Below, piece by piece: positions 18,789 to 27,916 of a stretch of 64,000 nucleotides of DNA. The notes beneath the pieces are model-generated. The model did no database searches. It was not told the origin of the DNA and saw only the letters and a list, made by a program, of their open reading frames with translations. How positions within the stretch are numbered: position 1 is the stretch's first letter; each line of letters opens with the position of its first letter. This DNA comes from Zhihengliuella sp. (GTDB lineage: Bacteria > Actinomycetota > Actinomycetes > Actinomycetales > Micrococcaceae): NCBI RefSeq assembly GCF_031178195.1, contig NZ_JAPSJL010000001.1:389275-453274 (forward strand), given 5' to 3'. Position numbers and translations under genes: made by a program.

Positions 18789-20108
18789 ATGCGCACGAAA
18801 CGCACCATCACGGCCGTGGCGGCGACCGCCGCGACCGCACTCGCACTGGCCGGCTGCTCCAGCGGGGCGGCCCAGCCCGCGGCCGACGTCACCGGCGAGC
18901 CCGTCTACGAGGGGAAGCTCTCGATCCTGACCAAGTTCGCCGGCGAACCGCTCGAGTCGTACTTCGCGGACGTGGCCGCGGAGTACGAGGCCGAGCATCC
19001 CGACGTCGACGTCGAGCTGATCCAGGAGACCGATCAGTCGATCAAGGACAAGACGAAGACGCTGACGGCGTCGGGCGCCCTGCCTGATGTCTACTTCACC
19101 TGGACCGGCGACTGGGCGCAGAACTTCGTGGAGGGCGGCCTCGCGGCGGACCTCACGGAGCTGATCGCCCCGGGCACCGAGTGGGGCGAGCGCTTCGGCG
19201 AGGCCTCCCTCTCCGCCTTCGAGTACGACGGCAAGTACTACGGCGTCCCGCTCTACAACAACGGCAAGTTCATGGGCTACAGCAAGTCCGCCTTCGCCGA
19301 GGCCGGCGTCGAGGTGCCGACGACCTTCGACGAGCTCATCCAGGCGTGCGGACCCCTCCGCGACGCCGGCTACGAGCCCATCGCGTTCGGCAACAAGGAC
19401 GGCTGGCCGGCCCTCCACTACCTCCAGCAGCTGTTCGCCTACAACGTGCCGAGCGATGTCCTGCAGGCGGACTTCGACCCGGAGACCGCGCAGTGGACGG
19501 ACCCCGGCTACGCGAAGTCGCTGGAGCAGTTCCAGACGCTCGTGACCGAGTGCACCGACACCGGCACCGGGACCAACGGCGTTCTCTACACCACCGCGCA
19601 GGAGGCCTTCGCCGGCGGCCGCGCGGCCATGTACTACCAGGAGGTCCTGGAGTTCGACACCGTCACCGCCGAGGGCAGCACGCTCACGGAGGAGGACTTC
19701 GGGATCTTCCCGCTCCCCGCCACGGCCGACGCCGCCGGCGACCCCCAGGCGCTCGAGGGCGCTCCCGAGGGGTACCTGATCAATGCGAAGTCGCCGCAGG
19801 CCGCCCTGGCCGCGGACTTCATGAAGTTCGCGACCCAGGAGGAGCACGCCACGACGCTCTCCTCGCCGCCGTACGGCCAGCCGAGCAGCGTCGTCGGAGC
19901 CGTCACCGAGGAGACCTCCAGCAAGGCCGTCTACGAGGGCATCACCCAGGTCAACGAGGCGTCGCAGCTCGTCGCCTGGCTGGACACGGTCACCGTGCCC
20001 GAGGTCGCCGGCGCGTGGCTCGCCGGTGGCGAGGCGCTGATCAGCGGCAGCTCCACTCCGGAAGAGGTGCTCGAGAGTGTTCGCGCAGCGAACGACGACG
20101 CCAAGTGA
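18789..20108 (+). CDS. Sugar-binding lipoprotein, family 1 (FrlO-like role)
   Basis: A 439-residue solute-binding protein of the carbohydrate (SBP_bac_1) family with a lipobox ending LALAGC (Cys23). Typical features include the open Asp/Glu-rich ligand domain, FMGYSKSAFAEAGVEVPTTFDEL and YLINAKSPQAALAADFMKF. It is first in the rightward frl operon and is followed by two permeases. B. subtilis frlO-frlN-frlM has the same composition, so the ligand is probably fructoselysine or a related Amadori compound. No ATPase gene accompanies it. Confidence 0.88.
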   Translation: MRTKRTITAVAATAATALALAGCSSGAAQPAADVTGEPVYEGKLSILTKFAGEPLESYFADVAAEYEAEHPDVDVELIQETDQSIKDKTKTLTASGALPDVYFTWTGDWAQNFVEGGLAADLTELIAPGTEWGERFGEASLSAFEYDGKYYGVPLYNNGKFMGYSKSAFAEAGVEVPTTFDELIQACGPLRDAGYEPIAFGNKDGWPALHYLQQLFAYNVPSDVLQADFDPETAQWTDPGYAKSLEQFQTLVTECTDTGTGTNGVLYTTAQEAFAGGRAAMYYQEVLEFDTVTAEGSTLTEEDFGIFPLPATADAAGDPQALEGAPEGYLINAKSPQAALAADFMKFATQEEHATTLSSPPYGQPSSVVGAVTEETSSKAVYEGITQVNEASQLVAWLDTVTVPEVAGAWLAGGEALISGSSTPEEVLESVRAANDDAK

Positions 20109-20184
20109 GGCGCGGGTGCCGGGCGACGCCGCCCGGCACCCCGGCCCCACGGCCGCGCCGGCACCGGCCGGACGCGCCGGGGCC

Positions 20185-21138
20185 ATGAGCCAGCCGGGCC
20201 CGACGCGCACGGCGCGGCGCTGGCGGCGCGGGAGCGTCGGCGGAGCGAGCCCGAAGTCGCGCCGGGCGCGGATCCTCGGCCTGGCCTGGGTCCTGCCGGC
20301 GCTCGTGGTCCTCGCCGTGTTCGTCTACCTGCCGCTGGTGCAGAACTTCGTGTTCTCCACGCAGGAGTGGGACATCTACTCCGGCGCCTCGGAGTCCGTG
20401 GGGCTCGAGAACTACGAGAAGCTGCTCGGCGACGAGGTCTTCTGGCGGGCGCTGGGCAACAACGTCCTGTACGCCCTGCTGTCCATCGCCTTCCAGGTCG
20501 CGGGCGCCCTGGTGCTCGCCGCGATGATCGAGAGCCTCCGCAGCGCCCGGTGGCGGAAGGCCCTCCGGGCCATCTACTTCATCCCGTCGGCCATCTCCCT
20601 CACCGTGGCCGGCCTGCTGTTCTACTTCATCTACGAACCCAATCTGGGCCTGCTGAACCACCTGCTCGACGCGGTGGGACTCGGCTTCCTCGCCCAGCCG
20701 TGGCTGGGGCAGGGATCGACCGCCATGGTCGCGATCATCGCGATGAGCCAGTGGCAGGGCTTCGGCTACTCGACGCTGCTGTTCGCCGTGGCGATCCAGC
20801 GCGTCCCCACCGAGCTCTACGAGGCGGCCGCCCTCGACGGCGTCGGACCGATCCGCCGCTTCTTCCACGTGACCGTGCCGCTCGTCCGGGAGATGACCGG
20901 ACTGATGGTGATCATCACCATCTCGGGTGCCTTCCAGGTCTTCAACGAGGTCATGGTGATGACCAGCGGAGGCCCCGACAACTCGACCCAGGTGCTCGCC
21001 ACCTGGCTGTACCGCAGCGGCTTCGTCCAGAACGACTTCGGCTACGCCGCGGCGATCGCGACCGTCATCTTCGTGGTGACGCTCGGCGTCGCCCTCGGCC
21101 AGCTCTGGTACACGCGACGCAGAAGGGTGGATTTCTGA
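20185..21138 (+). CDS. Sugar ABC permease 1 (FrlN-like role)
   Basis: About 317 residues with six transmembrane helices and a MalF-type EAA loop (YEAAALDGVGPIRRFFHVTVPL). ATG 20185 gives a normal-length N-terminus. GTG 20116 has a better ribosome site (GAGG) and ATG 20077 overlaps the lipoprotein gene; both would add a Pro/Ala-rich cytoplasmic tail, so the start is uncertain by up to 36 codons. It pairs with the following permease. The next start overlaps its stop by one base. Confidence 0.88.
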   Translation: MSQPGPTRTARRWRRGSVGGASPKSRRARILGLAWVLPALVVLAVFVYLPLVQNFVFSTQEWDIYSGASESVGLENYEKLLGDEVFWRALGNNVLYALLSIAFQVAGALVLAAMIESLRSARWRKALRAIYFIPSAISLTVAGLLFYFIYEPNLGLLNHLLDAVGLGFLAQPWLGQGSTAMVAIIAMSQWQGFGYSTLLFAVAIQRVPTELYEAAALDGVGPIRRFFHVTVPLVREMTGLMVIITISGAFQVFNEVMVMTSGGPDNSTQVLATWLYRSGFVQNDFGYAAAIATVIFVVTLGVALGQLWYTRRRRVDF

Positions 21139-21971
21139 TGACCCGCACTGGATTCCTCGGCGCGATCAGCCGCGTCTTCCTGTGGTCGTTCCTGCTGGCG
21201 CTGGTGGTGGTCGTGGCCTATCCGCTGCTGTGGATGGTGCTCAACGGCTTCAAGACCAACGCCGAGCTCTTCGGGAACCCGTTCGCGCTCCCGCTGCAGC
21301 TGAACTGGGAGAACTACGCACTGGCCTGGAACAACGGCGTGAGCGACTATCTCACCGCCAGCGTCCTGGTCACGGTGACGTCGACGGTCGCGACCGTGTT
21401 CATCAGCGCGTGGGCCGCCTTCGGCCTGACGCGCGTGCGGATGCCCTTCGGCCGGACGATCTCCGGGATCATCCTCGGCGGCCTGATGCTCGCGCCCGCC
21501 GTCGCACTGGTCCCCCTGGTCCGGATGTTCCAGGCCATGGGCCTCTACAACACGTTCTGGGCGCTGCTGATCCTCTACACCGCCTTCCGGATCCCGTTCA
21601 CCACGTTCCTGATCCGCGCGTACATGATCGATCTGCCGCGCGAGATCGACGAGGCGGCGGAGGTGGACGGGGCGAGCCGTTGGACGACGTTCTGGCGGAT
21701 CACCCTGCCGATGTGCAAGCCGATCATCATCTCCACGGTGATCCTGCACATCCTCTTCGCCTGGAACGAGTACCTGTTCGCGATGGTCTTCACCAGCGGT
21801 ACCGCGGTCCAGACGCTGCCGGTGGGCCTCACGAGCCTGATGAGCCGGCACGGCACCGACTACCCGGTGGTGTTCGCCGGCATGGTGGTCGCGGCGCTGC
21901 CGGTGATCGTGCTGTTCTTCGCGAGCCAGCGCTACTTCATCAAGGGCCTCTCGGAGGGGATCGGTAAATGA
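21138..21971 (+). CDS. Sugar ABC permease 2 (FrlM-like role)
   Basis: A 277-residue MalG-type permease: ATG 21138 overlaps the previous TGA (TGATG) and GAAGGGTGG precedes it. Six helices, EAA loop DEAAEVDGASRWTTFWRITLP, and the typical end FFASQRYFIKGLSEGIGK are present. Because no ATPase is encoded in this locus, the pore probably uses a shared MsmX/MsiK-type ATPase encoded elsewhere. The stop overlaps the frlC start by four bases. Confidence 0.9.
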   Translation: MTRTGFLGAISRVFLWSFLLALVVVVAYPLLWMVLNGFKTNAELFGNPFALPLQLNWENYALAWNNGVSDYLTASVLVTVTSTVATVFISAWAAFGLTRVRMPFGRTISGIILGGLMLAPAVALVPLVRMFQAMGLYNTFWALLILYTAFRIPFTTFLIRAYMIDLPREIDEAAEVDGASRWTTFWRITLPMCKPIIISTVILHILFAWNEYLFAMVFTSGTAVQTLPVGLTSLMSRHGTDYPVVFAGMVVAALPVIVLFFASQRYFIKGLSEGIGK

Positions 21972-22822
21972 CCCGCACGCCGCTCGTCGACCGCGTGGCC
22001 GGCTCGAACTTCGCCTACCAGCACCTCCCGCTCGAGCGCTGCCTCGACGACCTCGCCGACCTCGGCCGCACCAGCTTGGAGCTATGGGGCGTCGCCCCGC
22101 ACGCGCACGTGCCCTGGCTCGAGGACGACGACGCCCGCCGCATCCGGTGGGCGGCGGAGGAGCGGGGCCTGCGGATCGCGTGCTTCACGCCCGAGCAGGT
22201 CGCGTACCCGGTCAACGTGGCGTCGCCGGATCCGCGGTTGCGAGCGGCCAGCATCGCGATGTTCCGGCGCGCGGCCGAGCTCGCCGCCGGGCTGGGCGCG
22301 CCGATGCTCCTCGTCACCGCCGGTCGCGGCGGCGAGGACGAGCCGCGCGCGGCGGGGTGGGCGCGCGCCGTCGATGCCCTCGCGGAGATCTCCGCGCACG
22401 CCGCCGGACTGGGGGTGGAGTGCGTGCTCGAGCCCCTGCAGCGGGTCGAGTCGAACCTCGTGAACACGGCGGCAGACGCCGCGCGGATGCTGGCCGACGT
22501 CGCCGACCCACGCCTCGGCGTCGTTCTGGACACGGTCGGCGCGGCGGTCGCCGGCGACACCGTGGACGACTACGCGGAGCTCCTCGGCGAGCGCGTGCGC
22601 CACGTCCACCTCGTCGACGGCGCCCCCGCCGGACACCTGGCGTGGGGCGACGGGGAGCTGCCGCTGGGAGAGATCGTCGCCGCGCTCGACCGCTGCGGCT
22701 ACGCGGGGCTCGCCACGGTCGAGCTGTTCGGCGACGGCCGCTACGCGCTCGAGCCGCGGCCCGCGCTGGAGCGCTCCCTCGCCGCCATCCGACGCGCCGG
22801 CACCGGGCTCCGGATCGCCTGA
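21968..22822 (+). CDS. frlC: Fructoselysine 3-epimerase (TIM barrel)
   Basis: A 284-residue AP-endonuclease-2-type TIM barrel that would interconvert psicoselysine and fructoselysine. It follows E. coli FrlC closely: YQHLPLERCLDDLADLG and LELWGVAPHAHVP near residues 17-49, then VLEPLQRVESNLV. Likely metal ligands are Glu155, Asp188 (VLDTVG), His214 (RHVHLVD) and Glu252 (VELF). It is fused into the operon by an ATGA overlap with the second permease. Together with frlB and frlD it completes the pathway known from E. coli. Confidence 0.82.
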   Translation: MTRTPLVDRVAGSNFAYQHLPLERCLDDLADLGRTSLELWGVAPHAHVPWLEDDDARRIRWAAEERGLRIACFTPEQVAYPVNVASPDPRLRAASIAMFRRAAELAAGLGAPMLLVTAGRGGEDEPRAAGWARAVDALAEISAHAAGLGVECVLEPLQRVESNLVNTAADAARMLADVADPRLGVVLDTVGAAVAGDTVDDYAELLGERVRHVHLVDGAPAGHLAWGDGELPLGEIVAALDRCGYAGLATVELFGDGRYALEPRPALERSLAAIRRAGTGLRIA

Positions 22823-22859
22823 GCTGCGGTGCCCGGGAGCCGGACCCCTCCAGCGGGCC

Positions 22860-25541
22860 TCACTCCTCCCAGACGACGTCGTCCGGGGCCTTGTCCGGGC
22901 GCCAGCCGCGCCAGACGGGATGGCGGAGCCGGCCGCCGCCGGTGACCTCCGAGTAGCGGACCTCGCCGACCAGCCGGGGCGTCACCCAGTGGGCGTCCCG
23001 GGCGTCCGCCCGCGGGACGTCGGCCGGCGGCGTCTTGCGCTCGAGCCGGCGCAGCTTCGCGGCGGCGTCCTCGAGGTCACGGTCGTCGAACCCCGTCCCG
23101 ACGCGTCCCGCGTAGACGAGCTCGCCGTCCTCCGGCACGGCGACCAGGAGCGACCCGATGCTGGAGGCGCGCGAGCCGAGCCCGGTGCGCCAGCCGATGA
23201 CCACGACCTCCTGGTGCTTCTCGTTCTTGATCTTGATCCAGTTCCGGCTGCGCCGACCGGGCTGGTAGGTGGAGTCGGCGCGCTTGGCGATGATCCCCTC
23301 GAGGCCCAGCTCCTGGCTGGACTCGATCGCGTCGTCGACGCCGCGGCGTCCGTCGGCCGTCGTCCTGCCGTCGTCGTCCCGGCTGGATCCGTGGGCCGGC
23401 GGCAGGTGGATGTGCCCGCCCTCCTCGACGGCCGCGAGGAGGGCCTCGCGCCGCTCGGTGTAGGGGTCGCGCATCAGGGCGCGGATGCCGCCGCCGTCGG
23501 GGACGCGGAGCGCGTCGAAGAGCATGAGGTGCACGGGGACCCGCTCTGCCGCGGCCTCGATCTCCTTCTTCTTCGTGAGCTTCATCCGGGTCTGCAGGAG
23601 CCCGAAGTCCGGGCGGTGGCCCGCGCCGAGCGCGACGATCTCGCCGTCGAGCACGGCCCCGTGGAGGTCCGCCCCGTCCTTGCCGAGTCCGGCGAGCTCT
23701 TGCAGCTCCGGATAGAGGGCGGACATGTCCCGTCCGTTCCGGCTGGTCAGCTGGACCTTCCCGTCGACGATGCCGACGATCGCGCGGACCCCGTCCCACT
23801 TCATCTCGAAGACCCAGTCGTCGTCCGGCGCGAGGTCGCCGACCCCGCCGGCGGTCGCGAGCATGGGCGCCGGGGGCTCCTCCAGCTCCTCGGTCCAGCG
23901 CGCATCGCCCTGCTGCGGCTTCGACGGGGCGGAGCTGCGCTGGGCCTCGCGCCGGGCCGCCCGGGCCCGCGGCGACCGCGGCTGGTCCTTCATGAGCTTC
24001 AGCAGCCAGTTGTCCTCGCCGCCCATGCCGGGCGCGTTGATGAGCGCGAAGCGCCGCGGCACCCCGCCGAGCCCGCCGTCGGGCCGGCCCGAGAGCACCG
24101 CGATGACCTCCTTGCCCTCGCGCCACTTCTCGATCTCGATGGTCCCGCTGTCCCAGATGGAGACCTGCCCGGCCCCGTACTCGCCCTTGGCGATCTCGCC
24201 CTCGAAGGTCGCGTACTCCATCGGATGGTCCTCGGTCTGGACGGCGAGGCGGTTCTCGTCCGTCTCCAGCGGCGGCCCCTTGGGCACGGCCCAGGAGACC
24301 AGGACGCCGGAGTGCTCCAGGCGGAAGTCGTAGTGCAGTCGCCGGGCGTGGTGCTCCTGGATGACGAAGATGGGCTCCTCCCCCTCGCGCGGGGCGGGCG
24401 ATTCCTCGGGCACCGGCTCGCGGGTCTTCGTCGCGTCCCGTTTGGCGCGGTACTCGGCGAGCCGGTCCGCGGGCGCCGGCGCAGCGCCGCCGTCCTCCTT
24501 CTTCCCCGTCCGGCCCGCGGCGTCGCTGCCGCCGGGCTTCTTCGACTCCTTCGACTCCTTCGATCCATCGCTGGCGGACGACGGCTGCTCGGCGGCCTTC
24601 CGGCCGGCCTTCGGACCAGGCCCCTCGGTCTCCGAGGTGCCCTGCCAGCCCTGCTCGGCGATCGGATCCAGCCCGGACTCGACGCGCTCGAGCACGTCGA
24701 GGTAGTCCAACTGGGCGAGGTCCGGGCGCTGGATCTCCTTCCAGGTGCGCGGCGCCGCGACCATCGGCTGGGCCCGGCCGCGCAGGGAGTACGGGCAGAC
24801 GGTGGTCTTGTTGCCGTTGTTCTGGCTCCAGTCCACCAGCACCTTGCCCTTGCGGAGCGTCTTCTTCATGTCGGAGACCACCAGGTCCGGGTGGTCGGCC
24901 TCGAGCGCCCGGGCGAGCTCGTGCGCGACGTCGGAGACCTGCTCCGTGGTGTAGGTCCCGTCGAGCGCCACGTACAGGTGGATGCCCTTGGATCCGGAGG
25001 TCACCGGGACCGCGGTGAGGTCCATGCCCTCGAGCAGCTCCCGGCACAGCACCGCCACCTCGGCGCACTCGGCGAGCCCGGCGCCCTCCCCCGGGTCCAG
25101 GTCCAGCACCATCCGGTCCGGGTTCCGCGGCGTCCCGTCCGGGGCGAACCGCCACTGCGGGACGTGGACCTCCAGCGCGGCCACCTGGCCGAACCAGGCG
25201 AGCACCGCGGGGTCGTTGGCCAGCGGGTACGTGTTCGTGTGGTCCTTGTGCTTGATGGCCGCGCGCGCGATCCAGTCCGGCGCCGAGTCCTCCAGGTCCT
25301 TGCGGAAGAAGACCTTGCCGGGCTTCTCCTCCGTCCCGACGCCGTCGACCCAGCGCTTGCGGGTGACGGGCCGCCACGCGGCCTGCGGGATGAGCACGTG
25401 GGCCACCCGCGCCAGGTAGTCCAGCACGTCCGCCTTGGTGGTCCCGGCCTCGGGGTAGAGGACCTTGTCCAGGTTGCTCACGCGCAGCCGCTGTCCGGCG
25501 ACCTCCACCGTCTGCCGCTGCGATCCGCTCCGTCCCGCCAT
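22860..25541 (-). CDS. ligD: Multifunctional NHEJ ligase LigD (Pol-PE-Lig)
   Basis: An 893-residue ATP-dependent ligase with the mycobacterial domain order. The primase-like polymerase domain (about 1-300) has catalytic LDLDPGEG with Asp147 and Asp149. A Ser/Lys/Gly-rich linker precedes the 3'-phosphoesterase domain, with His397 and His403 in the EHHARRLHYDFRLE block. The ligase domain has Lys581 in KWDG as the adenylated residue and an OB-fold to the end. ATG 25541 is preceded by GGAGGAGAGC. It is divergent from Ku, its partner in end joining, by 206 bp. Confidence 0.95.
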   Translation of the reverse strand: MAGRSGSQRQTVEVAGQRLRVSNLDKVLYPEAGTTKADVLDYLARVAHVLIPQAAWRPVTRKRWVDGVGTEEKPGKVFFRKDLEDSAPDWIARAAIKHKDHTNTYPLANDPAVLAWFGQVAALEVHVPQWRFAPDGTPRNPDRMVLDLDPGEGAGLAECAEVAVLCRELLEGMDLTAVPVTSGSKGIHLYVALDGTYTTEQVSDVAHELARALEADHPDLVVSDMKKTLRKGKVLVDWSQNNGNKTTVCPYSLRGRAQPMVAAPRTWKEIQRPDLAQLDYLDVLERVESGLDPIAEQGWQGTSETEGPGPKAGRKAAEQPSSASDGSKESKESKKPGGSDAAGRTGKKEDGGAAPAPADRLAEYRAKRDATKTREPVPEESPAPREGEEPIFVIQEHHARRLHYDFRLEHSGVLVSWAVPKGPPLETDENRLAVQTEDHPMEYATFEGEIAKGEYGAGQVSIWDSGTIEIEKWREGKEVIAVLSGRPDGGLGGVPRRFALINAPGMGGEDNWLLKLMKDQPRSPRARAARREAQRSSAPSKPQQGDARWTEELEEPPAPMLATAGGVGDLAPDDDWVFEMKWDGVRAIVGIVDGKVQLTSRNGRDMSALYPELQELAGLGKDGADLHGAVLDGEIVALGAGHRPDFGLLQTRMKLTKKKEIEAAAERVPVHLMLFDALRVPDGGGIRALMRDPYTERREALLAAVEEGGHIHLPPAHGSSRDDDGRTTADGRRGVDDAIESSQELGLEGIIAKRADSTYQPGRRSRNWIKIKNEKHQEVVVIGWRTGLGSRASSIGSLLVAVPEDGELVYAGRVGTGFDDRDLEDAAAKLRRLERKTPPADVPRADARDAHWVTPRLVGEVRYSEVTGGGRLRHPVWRGWRPDKAPDDVVWEE

Positions 25542-25747
25542 GCTCTCCTCCATCCCGTCGGCATCCGGCACCCCGCGCCCGGCAGTCCGTGCCGACGATC
25601 CGCGCCTGCCGTCCGCGCCAGCAATCCCCGGCCGACCAGGGCCGCAGGGCACCGCACTGCTCCCACCCTGTCCGTCGCGGGCGGACTTGGCCAGAGGACC
25701 CAGCGAATCCCTAGCCAACTCCAAAGGTCCGGTGGTTCACTGTGCCC

Positions 25748-26899
25748 ATGAGGGCCATATGGACGGGCGCTGTCGCCTTCGGACTGGTCAACGTGCCGGT
25801 CAAGGTCTACGGCGCGACGACGGACCACGACATCCGCCTGCACCAGGTGCACGACGCCGATGGCGGGCGGATCCGCTACGAGCGCCGCTGCGAGGTCTGC
25901 GGGAAGAAGGTCGAGTACGAGGACATCGACAAGGCCTACGACGACGGCGACCGCACCGTGGTCCTCTCCGATGAGGACATCGAGTCGTTGCCGGCGGAGA
26001 AGAGCGACGAGATCGACGTCGTGCAGTTCGTCCCGAGCGACCAGATCGACCCACTGCTCATGGACAAGAGCTACTACCTGGAGCCGATGTCCAAGTCGCC
26101 CAAGGCCTACATCCTGCTGCGGCGCACGCTGGAGGCCAGCGACCTGACGGCGATCGTCCGGTTCTCCCTGCGCCGGCGCACCAATCTGGGCGCGCTGCGC
26201 GTGCGGGACAAGGTCCTGATCCTCCAGCAGCTGCGCTGGGCCGACGAGCTGCGCGAGGTGGACTTCCCCGCTACCCAGAGCAAGGCCAAGGTGAGCGACC
26301 AGGAGCTGAAGATGGCCGCCGCACTCGTCGACCAGTTCTCCGGCGACTTCACACCCGAGGACTATGTGGACGAGTACCAGGAGGAGCTGCAGGTCCTCAT
26401 CGAGGAGAAGCTGGAGAAGGGCGACGCCCTGGACACGGACGCCACCTTCGGCGACGCCGAGGCCGCGCGCGAGGAGGCCGAGACCGACCGCGGCAACGTC
26501 GTCGACCTGATGGAGGCGCTCAAGCGCAGCGTCGAGACCAAGCGCGGCGGCGGTTCCCAGCGCACCTCCGCGGCTGACGCGGACGACGACGAGAGCGACG
26601 ACGACACAGACGCAGACGCAGACGCAGACGAGAAGTCTGAGTCGTCGCGGAAGTCGGCCTCCTCCAAGAGCGGATCGAAGACCAAGGCGAGCGGGAGCAA
26701 GTCGAGCGGATCGAAGTCGTCGGCCAAGAAGTCGACGGCGAAGTCCGGGACCGCCAAGAAGTCCTCCGCGGCGAAAAAGTCCGGGACCGCCAAGAAGTCC
26801 TCCGCGGCGAAGAAGTCCGGGACCGCCAAGAAGTCGTCGGGCTCCTCCGGCCGCTCCTCCTCCGACAGCAGCAAAAAGACCACCAAGAAGAGCGCCTAG
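25748..26899 (+). CDS. ku: Non-homologous end-joining protein Ku
   Basis: A 383-residue bacterial Ku that encircles broken DNA ends and recruits LigD. The core (1-255) begins MRAIWTGAVAFGLVNVPVKV, the standard start, so ATG 25748 is used rather than the upstream GTG. A possible -10 TTCACT lies 6 bp upstream, suggesting a leaderless transcript. The C-terminal 110 residues are an acidic Asp/Glu stretch followed by a Lys/Ser/Ala/Gly tail with repeats of KKSSAAKKSGTA. Such basic tails bind DNA without ends in mycobacterial Ku. The stop abuts the topoisomerase GTG. Confidence 0.95.
   Translation: MRAIWTGAVAFGLVNVPVKVYGATTDHDIRLHQVHDADGGRIRYERRCEVCGKKVEYEDIDKAYDDGDRTVVLSDEDIESLPAEKSDEIDVVQFVPSDQIDPLLMDKSYYLEPMSKSPKAYILLRRTLEASDLTAIVRFSLRRRTNLGALRVRDKVLILQQLRWADELREVDFPATQSKAKVSDQELKMAAALVDQFSGDFTPEDYVDEYQEELQVLIEEKLEKGDALDTDATFGDAEAAREEAETDRGNVVDLMEALKRSVETKRGGGSQRTSAADADDDESDDDTDADADADEKSESSRKSASSKSGSKTKASGSKSSGSKSSAKKSTAKSGTAKKSSAAKKSGTAKKSSAAKKSGTAKKSSGSSGRSSSDSSKKTTKKSA
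26744..26833 (+). repeat. 36-bp tandem repeat in the Ku tail
   Basis: Two and a half copies of a 36-bp unit (26744-26779, 26780-26815, partial to about 26833) encode SGTAKKSSAAKK repeats. Copies differ by about one base, so they are recent and could vary in number between strains. Confidence 0.85.
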
Positions 26900-27916
26900 G
26901 TGAAGGCCGAGTCCCTGTCGCCCGCGGCCGACGGGCTGATCCACGTCGAGCCCGGGGAGGGCGGGATCCGCCGTCGTCGTTCCGGCCGGGGGTTCGCCTA
27001 CTACTCGGCCAACGGGCGCAAGCTCGGGCCCGGGCAGCAGCTGGACCGGATCAAGGCGCTGGCCATTCCGCCGGCGTGGAACGACGTCTGGGTCTCCTCC
27101 CACCCCGAGGCCCACATCCAGGCGACCGGGGTGGACGACGCCGGCCGTCGCCAGTACCTCTACCACCCCGCCTGGCGCGAGCAGCGGGACGCCGAGAAGT
27201 TCACGCACTCGCTCGCCTTCGCGCGGCGGCTGCCCACTCTCCGGCGGGCCGTGACGCGGGACCTGCGCCAGTCCGACGACGGCCGGCGCCGGGCGCTGGC
27301 GGCCGCGGTCCGATTGATGGACCGCGCCGGTCTGCGGGTCGGCGGGGCCGAGTACGCGCAGGAGAATGGCTCGTTCGGCGCGTCCACGCTCCAGCGACGG
27401 CACGTGAGCGTCGAGGACGGGACGGTCCACCTGAGGTTCCGGGGCAAGTCCGGCAACGAGTGGGACGTGCGGATCGAGGACGAGCTGCTGCTGCAGTACT
27501 TCGAGTCCGTGCCGGCGGGGCCGCGTCCGGCACCGGCCCTCTGCTTCGCCGTCCCGCGCGACGGCGGGCGGGGCGGCCGCCGCTGGGCCTGCATCGACGC
27601 CGCCGCCATCAATGCGTACCTGGAGCGCATCGCCGGCCCGGGGTTCTCGGCCAAGGACTTCCGCACCTGGCAGGGCACCGTGGCGGCGGCACGCTCGCTG
27701 GCCCGCTCCTACCGCGCCGGCGACACGTCGCCGGCGGCGGTGGCCGCGGCGATGAAGGCGGCCGCCGAATGGCTCCACAACACGCCGGCCATCGCCCGGG
27801 ACTCCTACGTCGATCCCCGCGTGGTCGAGCTGTTCGAACGCGGCCGGGTCGCCGACTTCTCCCAGCAGCCGGACCGCGCCGTCGTCGCACTCCTCGCCGA
27901 GGGCGAGAGCGCATGA
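26900..27916 (+). CDS. Type IB DNA topoisomerase (poxvirus-like)
   Basis: A 338-residue bacterial topoisomerase IB that relaxes supercoils via a 3'-phosphotyrosine. The N-terminal domain contains GFAYYSANGRKLGPGQQLDRIKALAIPPAW. The catalytic domain has LRVGGAEYAQENGSFG, the Lys region FRGKSGNEWDV, the second Arg/His block KDFRTWQGT and the nucleophile Tyr303 in ARDSYVDP. The GTG start at 26900 directly follows the Ku stop, and the end overlaps the next gene by four bases. Its place in a Ku operon suggests a role at broken or repaired DNA. Confidence 0.9.
   Translation: MKAESLSPAADGLIHVEPGEGGIRRRRSGRGFAYYSANGRKLGPGQQLDRIKALAIPPAWNDVWVSSHPEAHIQATGVDDAGRRQYLYHPAWREQRDAEKFTHSLAFARRLPTLRRAVTRDLRQSDDGRRRALAAAVRLMDRAGLRVGGAEYAQENGSFGASTLQRRHVSVEDGTVHLRFRGKSGNEWDVRIEDELLLQYFESVPAGPRPAPALCFAVPRDGGRGGRRWACIDAAAINAYLERIAGPGFSAKDFRTWQGTVAAARSLARSYRAGDTSPAAVAAAMKAAAEWLHNTPAIARDSYVDPRVVELFERGRVADFSQQPDRAVVALLAEGESA

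Noticed and set aside
22920-25751. A 943-codon open frame on the plus strand opposite ligD, and similar long frames opposite many genes
   Set aside because: Composition is the Arg/Gly/Val-rich pattern of an antisense frame in high-GC DNA. The ligD strand carries full catalytic motifs.
26744-26833. 36-bp repeats resembling a CRISPR array
   Set aside because: The repeats are directly adjacent with no unique spacers, and lie in frame inside the Ku coding sequence.
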